Assembly (NCBI GenBank): GCA_001657325.1
Contig: LWRO01000022.1
Span: 1 to 64,000, forward strand
Source: Geitlerinema sp. BBD 1991-9
Lineage (GTDB): Bacteria; Cyanobacteriota; Cyanobacteriia; Cyanobacteriales; Geitlerinemataceae
Direction: 5' to 3'
Length of the DNA stretch: 64,000 nt
Part shown: one piece after another, positions 37,866-46,917 of the stretch
Numbering within the stretch: the stretch's first letter is position 1
How the letters are laid out: each line of letters opens with the position of its first letter
Translations under genes and position numbers: made by a program
Notes under the pieces: model-generated
Database searches by the model: none
The model's input: only the letters and a program-made list of their open reading frames with translations
What the model was told of the DNA's origin: nothing

Positions 37866-39716
37866 ATGACGCCACCTTTTCCATTGTTCGCTTTAGCCCT
37901 GACCGTTGCTACGGTATCGGTTTGGGGAACCCCTCAAAATCCGAGCCTCGCCGAAGTCCCCCCCGTTTCCGATTCTGTGGCTCTCGATCGATCGACAGTC
38001 GATCGATACTATCGCCCCGTGGCCACCTGGAGCGGACGGCTAATTCTCCCCGACACCCGCGAGATCGAGGTCGAAGATCGGGCGTTGCTTGGGGAAGATT
38101 GGGTTTGGTTTGAAGTCGAAAACGCGCCGGAGGAGTATCGAAGCTCGATCGGTCAAACGATAAAGTTGACGTGGCGTTCGTCGCCTTGGGCGGATGGCTA
38201 CACCGATCTCGTCACCCGCGAGATCGACTTTATCTCCCTCACCTCCCTGAGCGAGCGACGGTTGGGTAACGTTCACCCTAATCGACTCGACGGACGCGAT
38301 CGAGTCGGGCCCTTACAATCGTTAGCGGGCGCGAGACCCGAAGACGATCTGCGGGTGAAACTCGACGGCGATGTGGAGATTGTCGGGAGTTCAGCCCACG
38401 GGACGATCTTGACGATCGATCGAGAACCCGTTCAAGTGTGGGGGCGATCGATCGGTCTCGTGACGTTTCTCTACGCTTCCCCCGACGGCGAAAATCGCTA
38501 CGTCGTCCAACACTACAACCCCCTCACCCAGCAGTTTAACGGCGCGAGAGAAACGGTACAGTTCGCTCCGAGTCCCGCAGACGGTAAAGGAGTCGAGCAG
38601 TTTACTCCAAACCGAATTGAAGAGTCCCCCGCCGGAACCGCCGGATGGTATCTCTATGGCGATCGAGACGAATCGGGAACTTTCGTCGTGCGGTCTCTCG
38701 CACCTCGCGCCCTGTTTCAACTCGAACCCGATACGACAGTTGTCGGAACAGCCCCCGGACTCGATTACATCCGCAACGGAAACTGGGCGGATACCCCCGA
38801 ACGAAAAGGAACGATCCAGCGCGTTTCCGTCTCTCCCGACGCACCGCAACCTTGGCAAGCGGGCGATCGAGGCCTCGTCATCCACACCTTCGGCGGCTAC
38901 CGTTTCAGCGACGACGAAAACCCCAAACGCCGAGAAAGCGGACATTTCGCCTACGGCATCGCTCGCGTCGGACGCGATCCCTTCACGGACGAACTGCGGT
39001 TTTTCGTCGAATACTTTCAGATTTACGCCCACAATCCCCGCTCCATTATCTCAGGGCGGCAAGCGTGGCACGCCTTTTCGGGGAACCTCTACCGAGGACA
39101 AATGCCCACTCGTCCCGTTTCCGACACCATTATCCGCTTCGATGCCTTCACGGAAGATTACGAATTCGACGGGATCGTTTTATCGCCTCTGACCGAACTC
39201 CTCGTTCAGATTTCGATCGTCATGGGACGCTATCGAACCGGAGACGGAACGGGTTTCGCCATTACCACCCCTGCGTCTTCTTGCGTGCAAGATTCCAATC
39301 AAGCGCTGTTTATCACCCTTCAGCGGATTAAAACTCGTGTCGAGTCCAGTCCAGACATCCAACAATGGCTCGCCGCGCATCCCGACGATCCCCAGACGCA
39401 ACGCTTGCAGGAACTCTTTGCCCTTCTCGACGATCTCGATCGAAAACTCGTCCCCTTCAATATCGTGCGTCGAGACTGGCAACAAAACGCCGATCGACTG
39501 ACGGGACTCGAACCCGATGCCGACCTGATTCGCAACCCCGCGAGTTTGGTGTCTGCGGTTCTCAGTGGATTGTCGATCGTGCCACGCCGCGCCCACGACG
39601 AAATCGCCAGCGTTTTCTACGAACGCGGCGGACAGTTTTGGTTCCTCCGCACCAATCAAGTGGGCGGTTGGGACGATTCGATCTTTCCCGTTGCACCGAC
39701 AACTCTGATTCATTAA
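37866..39716 (+). CDS. Large secreted hypothetical protein, 616 aa
   Basis: 616 aa with a signal peptide (about 1-30, ending near SLAE). The mature protein is a beta-rich first half with many aromatic residues. The C-terminal half (about 455-616) contains ASSCVQDSNQALFITLQRI, a Cys-Asp-Asn cluster of the sort found in some Cys peptidase-like folds. That resemblance is only suggestive. The family appears confined to cyanobacteria as far as I recall. Neighbours on both sides are also exported. Confidence 0.7.
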   Translation: MTPPFPLFALALTVATVSVWGTPQNPSLAEVPPVSDSVALDRSTVDRYYRPVATWSGRLILPDTREIEVEDRALLGEDWVWFEVENAPEEYRSSIGQTIKLTWRSSPWADGYTDLVTREIDFISLTSLSERRLGNVHPNRLDGRDRVGPLQSLAGARPEDDLRVKLDGDVEIVGSSAHGTILTIDREPVQVWGRSIGLVTFLYASPDGENRYVVQHYNPLTQQFNGARETVQFAPSPADGKGVEQFTPNRIEESPAGTAGWYLYGDRDESGTFVVRSLAPRALFQLEPDTTVVGTAPGLDYIRNGNWADTPERKGTIQRVSVSPDAPQPWQAGDRGLVIHTFGGYRFSDDENPKRRESGHFAYGIARVGRDPFTDELRFFVEYFQIYAHNPRSIISGRQAWHAFSGNLYRGQMPTRPVSDTIIRFDAFTEDYEFDGIVLSPLTELLVQISIVMGRYRTGDGTGFAITTPASSCVQDSNQALFITLQRIKTRVESSPDIQQWLAAHPDDPQTQRLQELFALLDDLDRKLVPFNIVRRDWQQNADRLTGLEPDADLIRNPASLVSAVLSGLSIVPRRAHDEIASVFYERGGQFWFLRTNQVGGWDDSIFPVAPTTLIH

Positions 39717-39753
39717 AAAACTCGACTAAACGACCTACCCGACGAACGAAACG

Positions 39754-42246
39754 ATGCATCACAGAAACCGACGGAACTTCAAAAGCTGGATTGCCGGACT
39801 CGTGACTGGAACGAGCGTGCTTTGGCACTCGATCGTCCCCCAAAGTGTCCAAGCCGCCGAACGACTCACCATCACTTACGGCCCTCTCGAATTTTACGTT
39901 CCCGTCAACTCCTTTGAAACCTTCGCTGAAACCGGAGAGATCGATTCCGATCTCGCCTTCTACCTACAATTTTTCGACGAAAGCACCCACGATCTGATCC
40001 GAGGTGCGCTCAACCGGGAGCTTCCCATCGGTGCGACCGTTCTCTCGAAAGCGCTCTACATGGGTATGGGTGAAGGCTTTTTGCGTCGTCTGGGAACCGT
40101 TATCCAAACGGATAGCGGTCTCAATGGCGCTCATGCCTTACGTTCGGCGATCCTCGTCGCCGCTACCGACGACAGCGAAAGCTTCACCCTCCTCAATGTC
40201 TTGAAAAAATACCCCACTCGCGAGATTCGGATCGACGCTAAATTTATCCTGCAAGCTGCCAACCAACTTTACTTCTTTCTCGATTACCGACAAACGACGA
40301 GCGATCTGATTGTGGCTGAAGCCCAGCGGGAAGCTGCGAACGATCCGCCTGTAGACTTTTCCCAAATGCCCGACTTGCGAGAACCGGGGCCTTACGGTGT
40401 TGAAGTGCGGCGGTTGCGGTTCCCGGTCAGTGGCATTCGTCCGACGGAACTCGGCTTAGCTGCGTCCTACGATCTCGATGTCGATATTTATCTTCCCGAA
40501 GGTCTCGACGAAACGGTTCCCGTAGTGGTGTTGACCCACGGTTTCGGTTCCAACCGCGACAACTACGACTACCTGGCCGAACACCTGGCTTCTTACGGTT
40601 TGGCCGTGGCCGCTCCCGAACACATCGGTAGTAACCTCGAATATCGCGAAGCGTTTTTACGCGGTGAAGTTAGCGATTTAATCAGTCCGATCGAGTATCT
40701 CAGTCGCGGTTTAGACCTCACGGCGACCCTCGACGAACTCGAACGTTTGGTAAACTCCGACGATCCGGCTTGGCGCGATCGAATCGATGTCGATCGCGCG
40801 GGAATTATGGGTTACTCGTTCGGCGGTACGACGGCGTTATCGATGGCGGGTGCTCAAATCAACCAGGCAAGGTTGAACGAATCCTGTATTCGGCAGGAAA
40901 ATTTCACGCTGAATTTTTCTGTGACGCTGCAATGTTTGGCGGCCTATTTGCCTCCGGTGAATTACGATCTCTACGATCCTCGATTTAAGGCGGCGTTAGC
41001 GTCTTATCCGATTACGAGTGTCGTATTCGGGCCGGAAGGAATGGCGAATATTTCAATTCCAACAATGCTCGTTTCGGGGAGTAACGACATTATCGCACCG
41101 TCGATTCCCGAGCAAATCCATCCGTTTCTGTGGATGACGGGGACAGATGATAAATATTTAATGACGATGGTGCCGGGGACGCACTTTTCGACAGGGATGG
41201 ACGAGTACACGCAGCAGTTACCGGAGTGGTTGCGCGGCCCTGTCGGCTACGGACAGCCCTATTTAAAAGCGTTAAACGTGGCGTTTTTCCGCTACTACTT
41301 AGCAGAAGACGAGTTTTACGAACCTTATTTGACGGCTTCTTACAGCAAATATATCGATTTTGACGAGTTGACACTGAATCTGGTGCGAAATTTGACACCG
41401 GAGATGTTGATTTCGGCATATGGGGGAGAGCCACCGATCGAAATGTTCCCCACCGCTGCTGTCGCGCAGTCTCCACCGCGTCAGGAAAGTATTTTGGAAG
41501 AAATTCGACGCACGGGAATTTTAACCGCAGCGGTTCGGAGTGATTCGCCGCCGTTCGGTTATCTCGACGATGAGGGGTTGTGGAGTGGTTATTGTTCGGA
41601 TTGGCTACATTCTTTTGCTGATTATTTAGAAGTCGAGTTGGCAATGCCGGGAGGAATCGAAGTCGTTCAATTGCCGTCGAGTTTGAGTACGCGATTCGAT
41701 TGGGTTCGCAGCGATCGCGTTCATCTCGAATGCGGGCCGAATACGATCGTTCGCAACCCCGAAGGTTTCGCGTTCTCACAACCGTTTTTCGTGACGGGAA
41801 CGCAGTTTTTAGTCAATCTCGACAGCGTAGAGCGGGTTAATCCGAATGGAAACCTCAGTGGGGTAAAAACGGGTGTTTTGGAAAATACGTCAACGGAACA
41901 GTTCGTTCTCGATCGATATCCAAGTGCCGATCGGGTGTTGTTTGACGATGACTATATCGCGCTGGAAGCGGTTGCCGCCGGTTCGATCGATGCTTTCGCC
42001 AGCGACAGCATTTTAATTCTCGGGGAACTGTTGCGACTCAACGCCGATCTTAGCGATTTTGCCTTAGTTCCCGAACAGCCCTTAACCTGTGATTATTACG
42101 GGTTAGCGTTACCGGATAATGATTCCCAATGGCAAAAAGCAGTAAACGGATTTATTAACAGCGAAGCCGCGCTAGACGTACGGAACGAGTGGCTGAGTGG
42201 GTTTTATCCGATCGCTTTTGAGACGTTAGATTACTGCACTCGTTAG
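39754..42246 (+). CDS. Secreted esterase (DUF1400-like) fused to a solute-binding domain
   Basis: 830 aa. After a signal peptide (about 1-35) comes a DUF1400-type helical region (36-205). An alpha/beta-hydrolase follows: oxyanion HGFG (about 262), nucleophile Ser355 in GYSFGG, and His477 in PGTHFSTG. From about residue 575 the sequence changes to a family 3 solute-binding protein pattern (EEIRRTGILTAAVRSDSPPFGYLDDEGLWSGY, later RPLTCDYYGLALP). No transport genes lie nearby. The hydrolase half is a cyanobacterial lipase/esterase type; the fusion implies that a bound small molecule could control or guide it. Confidence 0.85.
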   Translation: MHHRNRRNFKSWIAGLVTGTSVLWHSIVPQSVQAAERLTITYGPLEFYVPVNSFETFAETGEIDSDLAFYLQFFDESTHDLIRGALNRELPIGATVLSKALYMGMGEGFLRRLGTVIQTDSGLNGAHALRSAILVAATDDSESFTLLNVLKKYPTREIRIDAKFILQAANQLYFFLDYRQTTSDLIVAEAQREAANDPPVDFSQMPDLREPGPYGVEVRRLRFPVSGIRPTELGLAASYDLDVDIYLPEGLDETVPVVVLTHGFGSNRDNYDYLAEHLASYGLAVAAPEHIGSNLEYREAFLRGEVSDLISPIEYLSRGLDLTATLDELERLVNSDDPAWRDRIDVDRAGIMGYSFGGTTALSMAGAQINQARLNESCIRQENFTLNFSVTLQCLAAYLPPVNYDLYDPRFKAALASYPITSVVFGPEGMANISIPTMLVSGSNDIIAPSIPEQIHPFLWMTGTDDKYLMTMVPGTHFSTGMDEYTQQLPEWLRGPVGYGQPYLKALNVAFFRYYLAEDEFYEPYLTASYSKYIDFDELTLNLVRNLTPEMLISAYGGEPPIEMFPTAAVAQSPPRQESILEEIRRTGILTAAVRSDSPPFGYLDDEGLWSGYCSDWLHSFADYLEVELAMPGGIEVVQLPSSLSTRFDWVRSDRVHLECGPNTIVRNPEGFAFSQPFFVTGTQFLVNLDSVERVNPNGNLSGVKTGVLENTSTEQFVLDRYPSADRVLFDDDYIALEAVAAGSIDAFASDSILILGELLRLNADLSDFALVPEQPLTCDYYGLALPDNDSQWQKAVNGFINSEAALDVRNEWLSGFYPIAFETLDYCTR

Positions 42247-42556
42247 TGGTGTCGGAAGTTGTATCGGAGGTACATTGGGGTGGCCCCGATCGGCTAGACA
42301 ATTCTGAGGGATCTCTAAGCGCTGAAAAATCGAGATCTCGTCTCTCTCAAGACTTTTCGATCGGTCGATCGATTGGTGATTATCGCTTGAGTCAAGGGAC
42401 TGTTGAGAACTGTGAGTGTTACGGAGAGTACGTCGTAGCATCAGTCGCTTCAATTGCATTTGGCAACCCGTGCGTCAACGACCGTTGACTGACAGCTCGA
42501 CCTCGATCGAGTAAAATCGGACGAAACGCTTCAAAACACGAGTTTTTTCATCAGTC
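42247..42556. other. Noncoding spacer before the helicase gene
   Basis: 310 bp with no credible gene on either strand. It contains several CGATCG palindromes and presumably the helicase promoter, which I could not locate. Confidence 0.45.
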
Positions 42557-43993
42557 GTGTCTCTCCTCCCTGACGTTTCTGCCTCAAAGTTGCCATTAAA
42601 CCCTCTCGCGTCCGTCGATCGAGCCTTGGGATGTCCGCAATGGCCGGTTAACCTTCAATTGCGGCCGTATCAAGAACGAGCTGTAACCAGTTGGTTTGAG
42701 GAAAACGGACGGGGAACGCTCAAAATGGCGACTGGAAGCGGAAAAACCATTACCGCTTTAGCCATCGCCGCAAAACTTTACGAAAAAATCGGCTTACAAG
42801 TGTTGTTGGTGGTGTGTCCCTATCGCCATCTCGTCACGCAGTGGGATCGCGAATGTCGCCGCATTCACCTCGAACCGATTTTAGCGTTTGAAAGCGCTCG
42901 TCAGTGGCAGGGGGAATTCGCTCGCCAACTCTATCGCGTTCGATCGAATACTCAAAGCTTCCTCACTGTTATTACCACCAACGCCACCCTCACCAGCGAA
43001 CCGTTTCAATCGCCATTACGTCACCTTCCGACCAAAACGCTCATCGTCGGAGACGAAGCGCACAACCTAGGCGCACCCCGCTTGACTGAGTCGCTCCCCC
43101 GTCACGTCGGTTTGCGTTTGGGACTCTCCGCCACCCCCGAACGCTATTTCGATGAAGGAGGAACCGACGCCCTCTTCGACTATTTCGGCGCAGTATTGCA
43201 ACCGGAACTTACCCTCGGCGATGCCATTCGCGCTGGTGCCTTGTCTCGATATGCATATTATCCAATTTTTGTCAACCTCACAGAAGGGGAAAGTCGGCGT
43301 TATGCAAACTTGACCCATCGCATTGGTTGGGCGTTAGCGAACCAAGATGGTGTTCCGCACCGCTACCACGAACGAGAATCTGAAGATTTAACCGCGTTGC
43401 TCGTGCGGCGATCTCGTCTCATCGGGACGGCTTCAAATAAGATCGCTGCCTTACGCGAGTTGATGCGCGATCGATTGCACACGAGCCATACGTTATTCTA
43501 TTGCAGCGACGGTATCGACCCCGAAACCGAAACACCGCAAATTGAAGTAGTCGTGCGAATGTTGGGAAGCGAATTAGGGTATCGCGTCAATACCTACACC
43601 GCCGAAACGTCGGTCGCGCAGCGAGAACAGTTGCGCGTGCAGTTCGAGTCAGGTCAATTGCAAGGTCTAGCCGCCATTCGCTGTCTCGATGAAGGGGTGG
43701 ACGTTCCAGCGATTCAAACCGCTGTCATCCTCGCCAGCAGTCGCAACCCCCGTCAGTTCGTCCAGCGTCGGGGGCGCATTTTACGCCCCTATCCGGGGAA
43801 AGAGCGTGCAACACTGTTCGATACGATCGTGCTTCCGCCACAACTCGATCGAAACACTTGGGACGTCGAGCGAAACTTACTCAAAAGAGAATTACAGCGA
43901 TTTGTTGAATTTGCCGATCTCGCCGACAACGCCGCTGAAGCTCGGATGAAATTGTTAGGACTTCAAAAAAAATACGGTTTACTCGATATTTGA
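42557..43993 (+). CDS. Superfamily 2 DNA helicase, restriction-type
   Basis: 478 aa, GTG start; no ATG precedes the first motif. Motif I is ATGSGKT at 58-64, motif II is DEAH (GDEAHNLGA), motif III is SATPE, and motif VI is QRRGRILR. The layout is that of ResIII/UvrB-like restriction helicases. Close relatives in cyanobacteria are, as I recall, often labelled restriction enzyme of a phosphorothioation system, but no dnd or dpt genes are present here. A small membrane protein with a winged-helix-like tail follows and may be its partner. Confidence 0.85.
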   Translation: MSLLPDVSASKLPLNPLASVDRALGCPQWPVNLQLRPYQERAVTSWFEENGRGTLKMATGSGKTITALAIAAKLYEKIGLQVLLVVCPYRHLVTQWDRECRRIHLEPILAFESARQWQGEFARQLYRVRSNTQSFLTVITTNATLTSEPFQSPLRHLPTKTLIVGDEAHNLGAPRLTESLPRHVGLRLGLSATPERYFDEGGTDALFDYFGAVLQPELTLGDAIRAGALSRYAYYPIFVNLTEGESRRYANLTHRIGWALANQDGVPHRYHERESEDLTALLVRRSRLIGTASNKIAALRELMRDRLHTSHTLFYCSDGIDPETETPQIEVVVRMLGSELGYRVNTYTAETSVAQREQLRVQFESGQLQGLAAIRCLDEGVDVPAIQTAVILASSRNPRQFVQRRGRILRPYPGKERATLFDTIVLPPQLDRNTWDVERNLLKRELQRFVEFADLADNAAEARMKLLGLQKKYGLLDI

Positions 43994-44111
43994 ATTGCGG
44001 ACGGTCTCAATATCAAATCGCACGAAAACGACGGTGTTTTTCGTGTGAGTTTTTCGTGTGAGTTTTTAAATCGTCTACAATTTAAAAGGATACTCGATCG
44101 ATACTCAGTCG

Positions 44112-44597
44112 ATGATTTCAAACCAAGCGCTGAAAGTTGCCAAAAAAGCAGGGGCAGGACTCCTATTATTTATCGGCGTTCCCATCGTTCTCGTCTCGAG
44201 CTTCAGTCTGTTCGACGCGAACCCCGGCGTTCGAGAACTCGCCCTCATCGTACTTGCCTTTGTCGGATTACCCCCCACCGCAATCGCCGGATGGCTGTTG
44301 TGGGGATTGCGAGTTCAAAACCAGCAAGAACGATTGGATCTCGAACAAGCCGAACACGATCGACTGCAAACGACATTCTTCAGAATGTTAGCCGACAACC
44401 ACGGCGCAATTACACCGCTACAATTTTCGATCGCCACTCAACTTCCTGGCAACACCGCGCGGGAATATTTAGATTTACGCGCCAAAGAATTCGAGGCGAC
44501 GTTTGAAGTGAGTTCTGAAGGGACGACAATTTATCGCTTTGAACTCGACCCCAAGCTGTTAGAACGCAAAATCGACGAGTTATCGGAACGGGTGTAA
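44112..44597 (+). CDS. Small membrane protein with winged-helix-like tail
   Basis: 161 aa. Two hydrophobic spans (about 14-36 and 44-68, LLLFIGVPIVLVSSFSLF and LIVLAFVGLPPTAIAGWLLWG) precede a soluble tail. The tail (about 90-150) has a helix-helix-helix-strand pattern (MLADNHGAITPLQFSIATQLPGNTAREYLDLRAKEF) like a degenerate winged helix. It starts 118 bp after the helicase gene on the same strand. A link to that gene is suggested by position only. Confidence 0.65.
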   Translation: MISNQALKVAKKAGAGLLLFIGVPIVLVSSFSLFDANPGVRELALIVLAFVGLPPTAIAGWLLWGLRVQNQQERLDLEQAEHDRLQTTFFRMLADNHGAITPLQFSIATQLPGNTAREYLDLRAKEFEATFEVSSEGTTIYRFELDPKLLERKIDELSERV

Positions 44598-44643
44598 CGG
44601 CGACTGAACCCACGCAGTGTCCCCTCAAACCTCTTGCAAACTA

Positions 44644-46110
44644 ATGTCTCGAACCTACCTCAACCGGCGACAGTTCCTCACGCTGAGTGCTTGTAGTCTG
44701 GGAACAGTTTGGCTTAGCGCCTGTCTGCGCGACTCGCAAACCACTTCAGCGGCGACGGCGCAAACGGCGAGACCAGCAGCACGGGGAACAGTTGAGGTGG
44801 AACTCGCAGCTACCGAAGGAACGCTGACGTTAGACGATCGATCGATCCCTATCTATACCTATAACGGTCAGTATCCCCCACCCCGACTCGAAGCCAGACC
44901 GGGGGATACCGTTCGAGTAAATTTCACCAACCGCCTCGCCGAACCGACGAACCTGCACTATCACGGCTTGCACGTTCCCCCCACTGGAAACGCCGATAAC
45001 GTCTTTCTCAAAGTTTCCCCTGGGGAAACCCTCACCTACGAGTTTACTATTCCTGAAGACCATCCTCCAGGAGCGTTTTACTATCATCCCCACCATCACG
45101 GCTTCGTCGCCCGTCAAGTGTTCGCCGGACTAGGGGGATTTTTCGTCATTCGGGGAGCGTTAGACGACATTCGCGAAATCCAAAGTGCAACCGAAGTCTT
45201 TGCAATATTAAAGGATTTCGATCCAGCGCCCACTCGATCGAGGAGGAGACACATGGAACAAATGCTCGGTCGCGAAGGACAATACGTCACGGTCAACGGC
45301 CAGTTAAACCCCTCACTGACGTTTCCGAAAGGGGGATTGCTGCGCCTAAGACTGTTGAATGCTTCTAGCGCTCGATTCTATCGCTTGGCGTTGGAAGACC
45401 GTCCGTTTTATCTCGTCGCCACTGATGGCGGTGCAATTTCGCAACCGGTAGAACTCGAAGAATTGTTGTTATCGCCGGGGGAACGGGCAGACGTGTTGAT
45501 TCGAGGGGATAAATCGACGGCCTCGTTTCGCTTGTTGAACCAACCTTACGATCGAGGTGGAATGGGAATGATGGGCGGCGGTGGAATGATGGGGGGTCGT
45601 CATGGCCGAATGCACCACGGCGGCGGTTTTTCGACGCAACCGCAAACCCTCGCAACGATCGCCTATGACGGTTCGGTGGACGCGCAACCTCTCCCATCCC
45701 GTTTAATGGCGGTTCCCGAACTTCCCGCACCGACGCGGGTTCGCCGTTTTACCCTAGGTCACGGAATGTCGCCGGGAAGGGGAATGGTATTTTTGATTGA
45801 TGGGAAAGCGTTCGATGTCGATCGAATTGATACGTCAGTTCGAGTTGGCGATGTTGAGGATTGGGAAATTAGCAACGTCGGCGTCATGGATCATCCGTTT
45901 CACGTACATACCAACCCGTTTCAGGTCGTCAGTCGCAACGGACAACTGGAACCCGTCCAAGCTTGGAAAGACGTTGTTTTGGTGAGACGGGGGGAAACGG
46001 TCAAGATTCGCGTGCAGTTTCGCGATTTTTCCGGGAAAACGGTTTATCACTGTCACGTTCTCGACCACGAAGATTTAGGAATGATGGGAATGTTGCAAAT
46101 GCAAGCCTAG
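44644..46110 (+). CDS. Multicopper oxidase (laccase/CueO-like), Tat-type signal
   Basis: 488 aa from the ATG at 44644. The N-terminus RRQFLTLSAC is a Tat-type signal, with a lipobox-like LSAC at Cys27. Copper ligands are visible: HYHGLH at 105-110, YYHPHHHG in domain 1, HPFHVHTNPFQ and HCHVLDHEDLGMM in domain 3. A Met/His/Gly-rich insert (about 305-335, MGMMGGGGMMGGRHG) resembles the Met-rich copper-binding insert of CueO. It likely oxidises Cu(I), metals or phenolics in the periplasm. It faces a His-rich peptide gene on the other strand. Confidence 0.92.
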   Translation: MSRTYLNRRQFLTLSACSLGTVWLSACLRDSQTTSAATAQTARPAARGTVEVELAATEGTLTLDDRSIPIYTYNGQYPPPRLEARPGDTVRVNFTNRLAEPTNLHYHGLHVPPTGNADNVFLKVSPGETLTYEFTIPEDHPPGAFYYHPHHHGFVARQVFAGLGGFFVIRGALDDIREIQSATEVFAILKDFDPAPTRSRRRHMEQMLGREGQYVTVNGQLNPSLTFPKGGLLRLRLLNASSARFYRLALEDRPFYLVATDGGAISQPVELEELLLSPGERADVLIRGDKSTASFRLLNQPYDRGGMGMMGGGGMMGGRHGRMHHGGGFSTQPQTLATIAYDGSVDAQPLPSRLMAVPELPAPTRVRRFTLGHGMSPGRGMVFLIDGKAFDVDRIDTSVRVGDVEDWEISNVGVMDHPFHVHTNPFQVVSRNGQLEPVQAWKDVVLVRRGETVKIRVQFRDFSGKTVYHCHVLDHEDLGMMGMLQMQA

Positions 46111-46225
46111 TTGCTAGACACGGCTTGGGCAATTTCAGTAGGGTCGATCGCAGAGTGGACGATTGCAGGGTGGACGAGGATACATCACCCCTACAGTGTT
46201 TTTAGGATTTGCTGAGAATTTGCAA

Positions 46226-46408
46226 TTAATGGGGACAGTTGCCGCCGTGTCCGCCTCGATGGGGTTGACCGTGGTGATGGGTCACGAGATGTTCTCGAAG
46301 GGTGTCGGTCTTGTCGGTTGCGGTGTGGCTGCGAACTTGGGGAGCGTTGAGGAAGATCGTTCCGGCGATTGCAAGAGTGGAGACGTGCAATAGAACGAAT
46401 TTAAACAT
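46226..46408 (-). CDS. Tiny secreted His-rich peptide, putative metal binder
   Basis: 60 aa. Start ATG 46408 has AAGGAG 8 nt upstream, and the N-terminus is a signal peptide (MFKFVLLHVSTLAIAGTIFL, cleavage near the APQVRS region). The mature 30-35 residues are His/Gly-rich (THHHGQPHRGGHGGNCPH), with nine His and one Cys. It is convergent with the multicopper oxidase gene 116 bp away. Copper buffering or delivery is plausible. Its small size leaves some doubt, but the start signals are good. Confidence 0.65.
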   Translation of the reverse strand: MFKFVLLHVSTLAIAGTIFLNAPQVRSHTATDKTDTLREHLVTHHHGQPHRGGHGGNCPH

Positions 46409-46645
46409 AGCTCGATCTCCTTGTTTTGGGATTTTTTTCGATCGATCCTACATTTTTTAGGATAGCGCTAAATTTTCTAGGCGATCGATCGAGCCTCGAA
46501 CGCACCGAAAAACCAATCGTTGCATCGTGCAGATCTGGAGGGATTTCTAGACGATTGAAGTCTTTCACGAATTCTCAACCCAGATCGCTGGCTTTGCATC
46601 GGTTCAACTCGATACAAAAGGGGGGTCGATCGAGTGATAGCGATC

Positions 46646-46819
46646 GGGTGCATCTCACTTTTGCGATCGCAACCCCTCCGCCTTCGGCACCTCCCCTTCG
46701 CCAGGGGAGGATGGGTGGGGTTCCGCCTTCGGCACCTCCCCTTCGCCAGGGGAGGATGGGTGGGGTTGCGATCTCCGTCGAGCCGCAGAGGGGTCATTCT
46801 ACGAAATTGAGATACACCC
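46646..46819. mobile_element. 174-bp inverted-repeat element (copy 2), with 45-bp tandem unit
   Basis: Ends GGGTGCATCTCA (46646-46657) and TGAGATACACCC (46808-46819). The interior has two identical 45-bp units (46678-46722, 46723-46767) that each contain the hairpin CCTCCCC/GGGGAGG. Outside the ends lies a further perfect 21-bp inverted repeat (46616-46636 and 46820-46840). No 8-bp duplication was found around this copy. Confidence 0.85.
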
Positions 46820-46917
46820 CACTCGATCGACCCCCCTTTTTCGCCAATCTTCCGTCACACCATCAAGTGGATGCGAGGTTGGGCTGTCTGAAAAGCCAGA
46901 CAATCCCAACGCTTGGC

